DNA from: CAZSXU01 sp964610505
Lineage (GTDB): Bacteria; Arandabacterota; Arandabacteria; JAGLYR01
Length of the DNA stretch: 64,000 nt
Direction of reading: 5' to 3'
Assembly (NCBI GenBank): GCA_964610505.1
Contig: CAZSXU010000014.1
Location: 38,401 to 102,400 of the forward strand
Position numbers and translations under genes: made by a program. Below are positions 17,249 to 25,135 of this stretch, one piece after another. The notes under the pieces were generated by a model that saw only the letters and a list, made by a program, of their open reading frames with translations, ran no database searches and was not told the origin of the DNA. Position 1 is the first letter of the stretch. Each line of letters starts with the position of its first letter.

Positions 17249-17914
17249 ATGAGGTTCGCTACGTTTCTGACCCTGATCTCTCTGTTTGGATTGACGGCGA
17301 TTGCCCACGCGGGCGTTCCTCCGACCACGAACAGATTGGATGGGGACCCCGTCGCTGACGGCGTGGAGTGCATCGTGCTGGATTCCTGTGTCCAATGTCC
17401 GGCGGACGGCATTCCCGAGAACGAGGACCCCTGCTACGACTGGTATGCCATCCCCGACATATGGAACGGCGGCTGCAATTCCGACCCGCCCATTTTCCAG
17501 ATTCTCGACCCGACCTGCGAGGGGTCCATCTCCGTCTGCGGGTGGGGTGGGACGGACCCGGGCGGCATGGGCTGGCGAGACACGGACTGGTATGAAATCA
17601 CCCTGGTCGAGCCCAGCCAGATCACCGTGTGCGTGGTCGCCGAGATTCCCGTCAATCTGTTCATCATCGACGCCGCCGCCGGCTGCGCCACCACGGTGAT
17701 CCTGCACGAGGCATATGCGACGGTCCCGTGTGAACCGGTGTGCATCCAGACCGCGCTCGCCGCAGGAACCTACTGGCTGTGGGTCGGAGCCAACGACTTC
17801 TACAGCATCCCATGTGGGCAGTACCTGCTGACCGTTGATGGATACTACCCGGAAGGCGGACCGTCCGCCACGGAACGGACATCCTGGAGTACGATGAAGA
17901 ACCAGTACAAGTAG
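17249..17914 (+). CDS. secreted Cys-rich protein with C-terminal WxxMKNxYK tail
   Basis: 221 residues from ATG at 17249 with AGGAGG 6 nt upstream. A signal peptide (about 1-21, ending AHA) is followed by a Cys-rich beta-type domain containing CEGSISVCGWGGTD, DTDWYEI and AAGTYWLWVGA, similar in style to pre-peptidase C-terminal (PPC-like) domains. Mature cysteines are even in number, fitting disulfides; DsbD is encoded elsewhere in the window. A short disordered linker (PEGGPSATER) ends in TSWSTMKNQYK at the very C-terminus. The second secreted protein at 19045 ends in a clearly related tail. A strong terminator follows the gene, so it is probably monocistronic. Confidence 0.7.
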   Translation: MRFATFLTLISLFGLTAIAHAGVPPTTNRLDGDPVADGVECIVLDSCVQCPADGIPENEDPCYDWYAIPDIWNGGCNSDPPIFQILDPTCEGSISVCGWGGTDPGGMGWRDTDWYEITLVEPSQITVCVVAEIPVNLFIIDAAAGCATTVILHEAYATVPCEPVCIQTALAAGTYWLWVGANDFYSIPCGQYLLTVDGYYPEGGPSATERTSWSTMKNQYK

Positions 17915-17942
17915 ACCAAACACGAACCTCAGCAATCCGGAA

Positions 17943-17975
17943 AAGGAGCCCCGCGGGTGCGGGGCTCCTTTTCTG
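17943..17975 (+). terminator. strong intrinsic terminator
   Basis: A perfect 12-bp stem, AAGGAGCCCCGC (17943-17954) with GCGGGGCTCCTT (17959-17970), loop GGGT, followed by TTCTG. It closes the secreted-protein gene and may also serve the convergent methyltransferase side, since the stem begins with A-rich sequence. Confidence 0.9.
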
Positions 17976-18065
17976 TGACGGGGCGCCTTGTCCCCTCTAA
18001 GTGAAGGATCTGCAAGACCCCAATGATGATGCGTAGCCCGTCGCTGCGGGAATCCACGATCTCGT

Positions 18066-18809
18066 TCAGCGGGTGGAAGAGCTGCGGGATTCTGACGATC
18101 GGTCCCCTGGGGGATAGATCTTGGTGGCCTCGTGGATGGCGGCGGCGCCGAAGAGCAGGGGAGTCCACGTGACCCTCGCAAAACCCGCCTCTCGAAGCAT
18201 CGCCGCCAGTTCCTCTGCCCCGTAGAACCTGGGGATCGTATGGGAAAGATACCGGTATCCGGCGCCGGAACCCGAGATGAGTGTACCGAGGGGGCGGACG
18301 GTGAGCCCGACGTAGAAATGGAACAACGTGCGGATGAGGCGGGATTGCGGCCGGCTCGTTTCAAGGTTCACGAAACGTCCCCCGGGCTTGAGGACTCGCG
18401 AGTACTCACGAAAGGCGCCAACGAGCGCCCCGCGGTTGACGTTCAGATTGCGCGTGGCGAAGGACATGGTGACGGCGTCGAAGGTATCGCCGGCAAACGG
18501 AAGCGCCCGGGCGTCGCCGAGAACCGGATCGACGCCCCGCCCCTCGGGCTTCTCCACCAGCGGGCGGAGCATGGGCAGACAGAAGTCGCAGGCGACGACG
18601 GTCGTTTCGTTTCCTCCCAGGCGCCGAAGATAGGCGGCCGTCTCACCCGTCCCGGTGCATATGTCCAGCCACCGCTCGCCCCCCCGGCGCGCCGCGAGCG
18701 CCGCAGCGCGCTTGCGCCACAGAATATCCATGCCCAGCGTCAAGACGTGATTCACCGTCTCGTAGGTGCGGGGTACTTCGGAAAAGATCTTCTGAATGCC
18801 GTGGTTCAC
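18066..18809 (-). CDS. UbiE/MenG-family quinone methyltransferase
   Basis: 247 residues if started at GTG 18809 (AAGG 11 nt upstream), where homology to the family begins; the frame is open further upstream but that part looks non-coding. Class I SAM-methyltransferase motifs: LDICTGTGETA (motif I), GDARALPFAGDTFDAVT (motifs II/III) and LKPGGRFVNLE. FSEVPRTYETVNHVLTLGMD and WRKRAA are typical for UbiE/MenG, which C-methylate demethylmenaquinone or 2-polyprenyl-benzoquinol at the inner membrane. No other quinone gene is adjacent, so ubiquinone versus menaquinone cannot be decided. Confidence 0.88.
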   Translation of the reverse strand: MNHGIQKIFSEVPRTYETVNHVLTLGMDILWRKRAAALAARRGGERWLDICTGTGETAAYLRRLGGNETTVVACDFCLPMLRPLVEKPEGRGVDPVLGDARALPFAGDTFDAVTMSFATRNLNVNRGALVGAFREYSRVLKPGGRFVNLETSRPQSRLIRTLFHFYVGLTVRPLGTLISGSGAGYRYLSHTIPRFYGAEELAAMLREAGFARVTWTPLLFGAAAIHEATKIYPPGDRSSESRSSSTR

Positions 18810-19044
18810 GGGTTGCCGCCTTCGCGGGCCGGGAGCGGCCGCTTCTACACATTCCGAGCCGACAGAGTGTAGCAAAGAACCGAAACAAGCAAAAGCAATC
18901 CTGAAAAAAGACAAAAGGTCCGAGGATTCGGTGCCGATAAGGAACACGAAGGGGCGTTCGTGGGGAGAATCGAGAACCGCAGACCGGCCCGCCCGAGACC
19001 GTGTGGGGGGCCTGCATCCGAACACGAGATGAGGGGATCTGCTC

Positions 19045-19704
19045 ATGAAGATGGTCATCGGGATCTGCATTTGGGCGTTTTTCGGATTGAGTCCGGTGAG
19101 TTCTGCTGTGGGGGCTCTGGAGGTTTTTCATCTGGAGAGCGACGAGGCACTGCTCGAGATTCTCCCGGAGGAAAACGTAGCTTTTGTCGCGGAGGGGAGA
19201 ATCGGGGATCTGGGCGGAGCCGCCATGTTTGAACTGGATCTCGGTCAATCCGTCGGCGCCCCGGCCGTTACGGATCAGCACGACTGGCAAAGCGGCGTGA
19301 CGGAGGCGTTCTCTCTCACCTATGACAAGACGTGGAACCGGGTCGACTTCACGATCGGAGAGACGATGCTCCAATACACGCCCGGCCAGCTCTTCATGGA
19401 AATCTTCGTTCGAGCTTGGGCCGAGGATGCCGGCACGTCCATCTCTCTCGAGGATCTGATCCTCAACGGAGAGAGTGTGCCCGCGACCTGCGAAGCGACC
19501 GGCGCCGCCGGCCTGGACATCCTCCGAATCCGGGGCGGGACCCTACTTGACGGATTCGTTCTCACCGGAACGGCGACGATGGAATGGTCGGCAAGCCCGC
19601 CGACGGAGTCCGGGCTCTCTTTCCAAATCAACGCCGGATCCCCGGACACCCAGGTTGCTACGGCAAAAGTCACCTGGGGACAGATCAAGAATCGATTCCG
19701 GTAG
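19045..19704 (+). CDS. secreted protein, choice-of-anchor-W-like, with WGQIKNRFR tail
   Basis: 219 residues from ATG at 19045 (GAGGGGAT upstream). Signal peptide about 1-24. The mature part contains FELDLGQ, HDWQSGVTEAFSLTYDK and VDFTIGETMLQYTPGQLFM. This pattern (W..G....FSLTYD....V.FT.G...L.YT) resembles choice-of-anchor W domains of surface proteins, which in other bacteria carry PEP-CTERM or other sorting tails. Here the protein ends in VTWGQIKNRFR with no hydrophobic helix. The tail matches the end of the secreted protein at 17249. Probably a surface or extracellular protein; the function is unknown. Confidence 0.65.
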   Translation: MKMVIGICIWAFFGLSPVSSAVGALEVFHLESDEALLEILPEENVAFVAEGRIGDLGGAAMFELDLGQSVGAPAVTDQHDWQSGVTEAFSLTYDKTWNRVDFTIGETMLQYTPGQLFMEIFVRAWAEDAGTSISLEDLILNGESVPATCEATGAAGLDILRIRGGTLLDGFVLTGTATMEWSASPPTESGLSFQINAGSPDTQVATAKVTWGQIKNRFR

Positions 19705-19785
19705 CCAAGGATGTGTTCCCATCCTCGGCGTCCTCGATCTCGATATGTCCATCTGTGAAGTCTGTGGTTTTCCCTTCGGCGGTGG

Positions 19786-21084
19786 CTATTCGGGACTTTC
19801 CGTGCGGAGCACGTATCCCTCGGAGCGGGCCACGTATGCGGCGGCCGTGATGTCGCCGGTCACGTTCAGGACCGTCCGGCACATGTCCAACAGGCGGTCG
19901 ATGCCGAGGATGATTCCGATGCCTTCTCCGGGGACCCCCACGCTCTCCAGAACGAGGACGATAACGGGGAGGGACCCGCCCGGCACGCCTGCGGTTCCGA
20001 TTCCCGCAAGAACGGACATCAAGACGACCGTCACCTGCTGTGCGAAGGTCAGATCCACCCCGAAGAACTGGGCGAGGAAGAGAACGGTGACGCCCTCGTA
20101 GAGAGCGGTCCCGTTCTGGTTCGCCGTAGATCCCAGGGTCAGGACGAAGCCGGTGATGTGTCGGGGAACGCCGAGATTTCGTTCCGTGACGCGAATGGCG
20201 GTGGGGAGGGTGGCGTTGCTGGAGCTGGTCGAGAAGGCCGTGATCATGACCTCGCGAACGCCGCGGAAAAACCCGAGAGGGCTCATTCGGGCGAGGGACC
20301 GTACGAGAAGCGAGTAGACCACGAATTGGTGAATCGCCAATCCTGCGACGACCACGAGCACGTACTTCGCCAACAGCCGGACGACGTCGAAGCCCAGGCG
20401 AGCCGTCACGGAGAACAGGAGGGCGGCGACTCCGTAAGGGGCCAACTTCATGGCGAATCCGATGATCTTCATCACGGCTTCATAGAGCCCCTCCAGGAAA
20501 GCGATGAAGGTCGCCGTTTTCTCGCGATCGCCGATCGCCAGAGCCACGCCGAGGACGAGGGAGAAGAACATGACGGACAGGATCCCCCCGCCGGTGTAGT
20601 TGGAATCGAAGGCGCCCACGACGTCTTCAAAGGGATTCCTGGGGATGATGTCCACAAGGGTCTGGATGGGGGTCTTTGCCTCGGCCGCGCGCTCGACTTT
20701 CTCCGCCGCCTGGGATGCAAACGTTTCCAGCAGAATCGCCTGCGATTCCTCCGGAAGCCCGGTACCCGGGCGGATCACGTTGACCAGCGTCAATCCGATC
20801 GCCACCGAGATCGTCGTGACAATGAGCGTGTAGCCAAAGGTCTTGAGACCCACCCTTCCGAGGCGACGCACGTCCCCCAGCTCGGCCACCCCCAGGGTGA
20901 GGGCCGAGAAGATCAGGGGAATGACCACCATGAAGATCATTCGGAGGAAGATCTGACCGACCGGATAGGTGACGTTCCGGACGGTCCACTCGACCGCCGG
21001 GTGGGAACCCGCGATGAGATTGACGGTGATCCCCGCGGCCCCGCCCAGGATGAGGCCGATGAGGATTTTTGTGTGAAGCGGCAT
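19786..21084 (-). CDS. dicarboxylate/amino-acid:cation symporter (DAACS family)
   Basis: 432 residues from ATG at 21084; homology begins there (MPLHTKILIGLILGG). Eight TM helices plus two re-entrant hairpins are expected. Family motifs: STSSSNATLPTAIRV (HP1 serine-rich loop), AGIGTAGVPGGSLPV (HP2) and GIDRLLDMCRTVLNVTGD (TM8, substrate Asp and Arg). The TM7 motif usually written NMDGT reads NQNGT (322-326), changing Met and Asp that take part in sodium binding in GltPh-type proteins. A substrate such as glutamate, aspartate or a C4-dicarboxylate is likely, but coupling ion and substrate cannot be fixed. Monocistronic, convergent with the secreted protein at 19045. Confidence 0.9.
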   Translation of the reverse strand: MPLHTKILIGLILGGAAGITVNLIAGSHPAVEWTVRNVTYPVGQIFLRMIFMVVIPLIFSALTLGVAELGDVRRLGRVGLKTFGYTLIVTTISVAIGLTLVNVIRPGTGLPEESQAILLETFASQAAEKVERAAEAKTPIQTLVDIIPRNPFEDVVGAFDSNYTGGGILSVMFFSLVLGVALAIGDREKTATFIAFLEGLYEAVMKIIGFAMKLAPYGVAALLFSVTARLGFDVVRLLAKYVLVVVAGLAIHQFVVYSLLVRSLARMSPLGFFRGVREVMITAFSTSSSNATLPTAIRVTERNLGVPRHITGFVLTLGSTANQNGTALYEGVTVLFLAQFFGVDLTFAQQVTVVLMSVLAGIGTAGVPGGSLPVIVLVLESVGVPGEGIGIILGIDRLLDMCRTVLNVTGDITAAAYVARSEGYVLRTESPE

Positions 21085-21206
21085 GCAGCGATGGCGGTGA
21101 TCCTGTGGGTCCAAGACGGTATCCTCGACGGTGGCGGACGCATCTATTGGTACGTGATCCGCTCGCCGAGGACAAGGACAAAGTGCGGGCGGAGCCGAAG
21201 GGCAGA

Positions 21207-21362
21207 ACAATAGAGCAATAGAGCAACTGGATCGATGGACCGCAATGGGGCCGGGTGTGTTTCTCTATGATGCTTCTCACCAGAATCTACTTGCTCGATT
21301 GCTCCATTGCTCTGCCTGGATGAATCCGGGCTCCGGTACCCGGCGCCCGGATTCATCCAGGC
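21207..21362. repeat. structured intergenic element, copy A
   Basis: Outer imperfect inverted repeat 21207-21227 / 21290-21310 (17 of 21 match) flanks a core at 21238-21267 that is 27/30 identical to 45247-45276. A second, perfect 18-bp hairpin follows: 21314-21331 with 21345-21362, its loop holding CCGG-TAC-CCGG. The right arm ends one base inside the stop codon of the lipid-kinase gene. Copy B is at 45234-45347. No coding capacity. Confidence 0.7.
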
Positions 21363-22333
21363 TACGACCGGTCCCACAGTTTCGTGATGGGATTGCTCTG
21401 AATGAGATGCAGAATCTCGGCCCGGAGGTCCGGGAGGCCCGTGCGTTTGAAATCCGGAGGGGGAACGACGAGACGAAGAGCGCCCGGTGCACAGCGGATA
21501 TCCACGGGCGTGGTGCCGACGATCTCACAGTCGGCGTGCACGGGCAGTTTCTCGGGCGAGCGGATCCGGACGGCGCCGGCCTGGACGTATTCGACGTCCT
21601 CGAGGTCGAGCTGTTTGAGTTGTGCGGTGGCGACCACGTAGCGGAGAAGGTCCGCCAGGCCACGCCGCTTGAAAACACAGATGTCCAGCTTTCCGTCGTC
21701 CAGGCGCGCCAGCGGCGTCACCTTGAACCCGGCGGCGTAGTTTCGTGAATTGCCTACGATCACGAAGTATCCCCGGCGGGGTTCGCTCTCCCCCTCGACG
21801 GAGAGTTCCATTTCGCACGGCTCGAACGTAATCACGGTCTGGAGAGCGGTGAGGGGGTACGCGGCCGATCCGAAGATTCTCTTCATGAGAGGATCCACCT
21901 CACTGGCCACCTGCGCGTCGAGACCGATCCCCACCATGAGCAGGAAGTTCCGATCCCGGACCACGCCCAGATCGACGGTCACCGTGTATCCCTCGAACAT
22001 GACGTCCGTGGCGTGAGAGAGATCGAGCGGGATGGAGAATTCCTGTGCGAGGACGTTCTCCGTTCCCTGCGGGAGAATGGCCAGAGGGACCTCGCTGCCG
22101 GCCAGACCATTGATAACCTCATTGATGGTTCCGTCTCCTCCCGCGGCGATCACGAGATCCAGGCCCTCGCGAACCGCCCTCCCTGCCGCCTCGGTTGCAT
22201 CCCCGGGCGCACGGGTCCGGTGCACGCGAAGAGAAATTCCCCGCCGGGCCATTCTCCCGCGGATGACGTCCGCGTCGACGCGCGGCAACCACGTGCCCGA
22301 AGCCGGATTGATGATGAGATATGCCTGGTTCAT
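21362..22333 (-). CDS. diacylglycerol/lipid kinase family protein (YegS/BmrU type)
   Basis: 323 residues from ATG at 22333. N-terminal NAD-kinase-like fold with YLIINPASG, then AAGGDGTINEVINGLAG (the GGDGT nucleotide-binding motif) and PLAILPQGTENVLAQEF. The C-terminal beta-sandwich includes FLLMVGIGLDAQV and NYAAGFKVTPLARLDDGKLD. Such enzymes phosphorylate diacylglycerol, sphingoid bases or related lipids at the inner membrane. The family motif usually reads P-x-GT-x-N-x-x-A; here PQGTENVLA. It follows the GWxTD gene by about 70 nt and may be the last gene of that minus-strand transcript. Confidence 0.87.
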   Translation of the reverse strand: MNQAYLIINPASGTWLPRVDADVIRGRMARRGISLRVHRTRAPGDATEAAGRAVREGLDLVIAAGGDGTINEVINGLAGSEVPLAILPQGTENVLAQEFSIPLDLSHATDVMFEGYTVTVDLGVVRDRNFLLMVGIGLDAQVASEVDPLMKRIFGSAAYPLTALQTVITFEPCEMELSVEGESEPRRGYFVIVGNSRNYAAGFKVTPLARLDDGKLDICVFKRRGLADLLRYVVATAQLKQLDLEDVEYVQAGAVRIRSPEKLPVHADCEIVGTTPVDIRCAPGALRLVVPPPDFKRTGLPDLRAEILHLIQSNPITKLWDRS

Positions 22334-22405
22334 AGGAACGAACCTCGGAACCTCAGAACTCAGAACCGAGAACTCAGAACTGGGACCTTAGAACTCAGAA
22401 CCTGT

Positions 22406-24493
22406 TCACCGTGTGACATAGAACGTCGTACTTGTCCCCGTCTCGGTACCGGCCACGGTGTCCTGAATGCTTAGCGTCAGAACGTATCGACCGAACCGCA
22501 GGGGCGCGAGATCCAGCGACAGCCGCCGGGGCGAGAATGAGGACGCGCCCTCGTATGTGAAGGTATTGGCGATGTGAGGTGGGGTTGAGGGCTTTCTCCG
22601 GAAGAGCCGGCGGATTCCTTCCCAGAGACCCCCGGCATCTTCGACGTCGATCGGAATGACCCGCACGGTTGCCTTGAAACTCGAGCGGCCGCTCCCGTCC
22701 AGCGCCAGGCCGTAGACCTCGTAGTAGAAATGGACAGGCTTCGCGCGGCGGAAGCGGCGGGTCGGCTCCGGCTCGACGGTCAGATCCCCTTTATCGAACG
22801 GAGTTCTTCCGGGGGAGGGGCGGATGGCTCTTGCCAGCTGGATGTCGCTGATCATCAGACTCGAAGAATCAAAGGCCCTGACGTCAAGCGCCACCTCCGT
22901 AAGGCCGATCAGTTCCTCTCGCTCATCCTCCACCGAGATGGCCGCCAGGTATCGGCCCGGGAGTAGATTGTAGTCGCTCTGATGAATGAGCGCCCCTCTT
23001 CGCACATTCGTCAGCGTGCCGGAGACCTGGGTGATGACGGTGGTGGTTTCGCGGGCCACGATCTCCCAGTCTTCGTTGTAGATGAGGATTCGTCTCAGGA
23101 GTTTCTCCGTCCAGACATCGCCCTCCTTCACGAACCCCAGATCCTCCGCAGGGACGGCATAGTAGATTTCCTGCCGGGTGATTCCGGGATCGCGGAGGAA
23201 TGAGCAGGCGTCCGCGATCATTCGAATCTGTGTCCCCTCGTACAGTGGAAGATGGAATTCCGGAATCTCGCGGATCATCGTCTCCCAACGCCTCGCATCC
23301 GTTCTCCCCTCGTCGAAGGCGAAGCCGAACTGCCCGTCGAGGAAGCGATCGCGAAACGTGAGCTGGAAATGCTTGCCCTCCATCTCGTAGGTCCACACCT
23401 CAACCGGGCGGGGATTGCGCTCGACCTGGTCGTCCTCCATCCCGAGGGCAATTTCGTCCTTTCTCAGTTTCCTTTTTGTCTCATCGAGGAAGGAAGCCCG
23501 TTCCAGCGGGGGGCCGTACCGGATGTGGGACTGGCCCCGTGCGGAATCCCGGCCTCGAAGACCGGCCCTGGGAGCTTCGAATCGAAGATCGGCCTGAAGG
23601 ATACGCCGCCAGTGTTCGAGAAGACGTTCGTTTGCCTCCGTGCTCAGGTCGGGATCGCGGTTCCGCCACAACCGGCGCCCGAACTCCGCCACGACTGCGG
23701 CGTCGGCCTCCCCGGATCCGAGTCCGAGGTTCTCCGCGTACCCGTCGATCCCGAGAAACAGGGCTCGGCTCTCGCGACTCGTCTCAAGGATGGCGTTCCA
23801 GTACGCCTCCTCCGCTTCCTCCAGTTTCCCCCGGCCCTGGAGGGCCGCGCCATACTGGAAAAGCGCTTCCGTGTCGGAGGGATCGTCCACGAGGATCCGG
23901 AGGAGAGCTTCCTCGGCCATGCCATATTCCTCCAGCTCGTTGGACACCCGGCCCAGGGTATAGAGCAGATCCCGGTCGGTGGAGCCCTTGTCGTAACCTT
24001 GGACAAGGAGGTCGTATGCCTTCCGCAGGTCCTTGTCCTGGTCCCGCCAGCGCCGGATGTAGATGGCGCCGCATTCCACGTAGGCCTCGGGTCTCTCGGG
24101 GGCCACCTCGATGGTCTTCAGAAAAGATTTCTCCGCATACCGGTCGAAGGACTGGGCGGCCTGGACCCGACCGAGCGCCAGATGGTAGTCGGCGTTCTGC
24201 GGATCGTACCGAATGGCGAGCTCGTATGCCTCGGCCGCCAATCTTCGCGCCTCGATGGTGTTCAGCCGGAAATAGGCCTCGGCCAGCCGGGCGTGAGCAT
24301 CGGCGAACTTGTAGTCCTCGTGGACGGCCGCACGGAATTCCTCGATGGCCTTGTGGGTGTCTCCCTGTTCAAGAAGAGCCACGCCGGCATCGTAGTGAGG
24401 GCGGGGTTTTTCGTCCCTGGCCTCGGCCGCGTGGCCGAGACAAATCGCAAATGCGATCAGAGAGATCACGACCGCTTGTCGAGAAGTGACCAT
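22406..24493 (-). CDS. secreted TPR-GWxTD protein, paralogue 2
   Basis: 695 residues from ATG at 24493. Signal peptide about 1-25. Residues 30-260 are TPR repeats (HYDAGVALLEQGDTHKAIEE, DYHLALGRVQAAQSFDRYAE, LLYTLGRVSNELEEYGMAEE). The GWxTD region is at about 270-400: LWRNRDPDLSTEANERLLEH, then RGQSHIRYGPP. A beta-rich C-terminal part of about 270 residues follows. GWxTD proteins are exported proteins of unknown function in several Gram-negative phyla. It is a close homologue of the product of 25136-27184 over its full length, a tandem duplication interrupted by the DUF488 gene. A promoter whose start point falls on the ATG (24500-24527) implies a leaderless mRNA. Confidence 0.82.
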   Translation of the reverse strand: MVTSRQAVVISLIAFAICLGHAAEARDEKPRPHYDAGVALLEQGDTHKAIEEFRAAVHEDYKFADAHARLAEAYFRLNTIEARRLAAEAYELAIRYDPQNADYHLALGRVQAAQSFDRYAEKSFLKTIEVAPERPEAYVECGAIYIRRWRDQDKDLRKAYDLLVQGYDKGSTDRDLLYTLGRVSNELEEYGMAEEALLRILVDDPSDTEALFQYGAALQGRGKLEEAEEAYWNAILETSRESRALFLGIDGYAENLGLGSGEADAAVVAEFGRRLWRNRDPDLSTEANERLLEHWRRILQADLRFEAPRAGLRGRDSARGQSHIRYGPPLERASFLDETKRKLRKDEIALGMEDDQVERNPRPVEVWTYEMEGKHFQLTFRDRFLDGQFGFAFDEGRTDARRWETMIREIPEFHLPLYEGTQIRMIADACSFLRDPGITRQEIYYAVPAEDLGFVKEGDVWTEKLLRRILIYNEDWEIVARETTTVITQVSGTLTNVRRGALIHQSDYNLLPGRYLAAISVEDEREELIGLTEVALDVRAFDSSSLMISDIQLARAIRPSPGRTPFDKGDLTVEPEPTRRFRRAKPVHFYYEVYGLALDGSGRSSFKATVRVIPIDVEDAGGLWEGIRRLFRRKPSTPPHIANTFTYEGASSFSPRRLSLDLAPLRFGRYVLTLSIQDTVAGTETGTSTTFYVTR

Positions 24494-24499
24494 GGATTC

Positions 24500-24527
24500 A
24501 TTATCCGACTGTAGCCGGGCATGTCAA
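24500..24527 (-). promoter_or_regulatory. promoter giving leaderless mRNA, GWxTD paralogue 2
   Basis: Minus strand TTGACA (24527-24522), 16 nt, GATAAT (24505-24500), then six bases and ATG. The predicted start is the A of the ATG. The layout is identical to that at 27191-27218; no ribosome site precedes the ATG. Confidence 0.7.
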
Positions 24528-24605
24528 GGTCCGGATACGGACGGGACGGCGGGTCTGCGAATGGACCCGACGAGGCAACCATTCTGTCATTAAACCCGGC
24601 AGTAG

Positions 24606-24624
24606 CCCGGGCATCCTGCCCGGG
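24606..24624. repeat. small CCCGGGC/GCCCGGG palindrome
   Basis: CCCGGGC (24606-24612) and GCCCGGG (24618-24624) around ATCCT lie between DUF488 and GWxTD paralogue 2. It could end or process the DUF488 transcript, but there is no T-run. Confidence 0.35.
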
Positions 24625-24668
24625 ATGGCGTCCCCAAGATCCCAGAGGTTTCGTCGTGTTCGCCTGTT

Positions 24669-25103
24669 TCACAAATGCCTGACGTCGAGGCCGGTTCGGC
24701 GCGAAACCGTCTCGGCGAGACGGCTGCGATGACAGCGCCGCACGTCCTTTTCCACGCAGACGAGAACAGAGGGGGTGGTCTTCACGAGCTCGGCCAGTCG
24801 CTCAAGGGCGTCTTCCTGTTCGGGCAGGATTTCGTGCTCGTACTTGTCGAGGAGATGCTGGTATGACGCGTCATCTGTGAGATTCTTCCGGAGCTCTTTC
24901 GGCACGCCGAGGTCCGGCATGTGTACGTACCCGAGGCCGAGCTTCTCTCCGGTTTCGCTGAATTGCCTCTTGGAGAAACCATATCGCCGGGACACCGGAT
25001 CGGCTCGCACGTCGACGATACACCGGATGCCCTCTTTCAGAAGCGGGTCGAAGAAGGCATCAACCGACTTTCCCTCGTAACCCGCTGTGTACACGGCAGG
25101 CAT
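24669..25103 (-). CDS. DUF488 family protein
   Basis: 144 residues from ATG at 25103 with AGGAGGAG upstream. Matches DUF488: YTAGYEGKSVDAFFDPLLK at the start, IVDVRADPVSRRYGFSKRQF, YVHMPDLGVPKELR, and VLVCVEKDVRRCHRSRLAE near the end, with the CxExDxxxCHR motif. Function of the family is not settled; the Cys/His motif resembles a catalytic or metal site. No signal peptide, so cytosolic. It sits between two GWxTD paralogues on the same strand but has its own ribosome site; a functional link is not shown. Confidence 0.85.
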   Translation of the reverse strand: MPAVYTAGYEGKSVDAFFDPLLKEGIRCIVDVRADPVSRRYGFSKRQFSETGEKLGLGYVHMPDLGVPKELRKNLTDDASYQHLLDKYEHEILPEQEDALERLAELVKTTPSVLVCVEKDVRRCHRSRLAETVSRRTGLDVRHL

Positions 25104-25135
25104 GGTCTCCTCCTGTGTGTGCTCTGTGCACGCTG

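Noticed and set aside
19045..19704. PEP-CTERM protein linked to the Wzz/GT4 genes
   Set aside because: No PEP motif, hydrophobic helix or Arg-rich cluster at the C-terminus; the tail is WGQIKNRFR.
21207..21362. Insertion sequence
   Set aside because: No transposase, only 156 bp, no target duplication visible; treated as a structured repeat.
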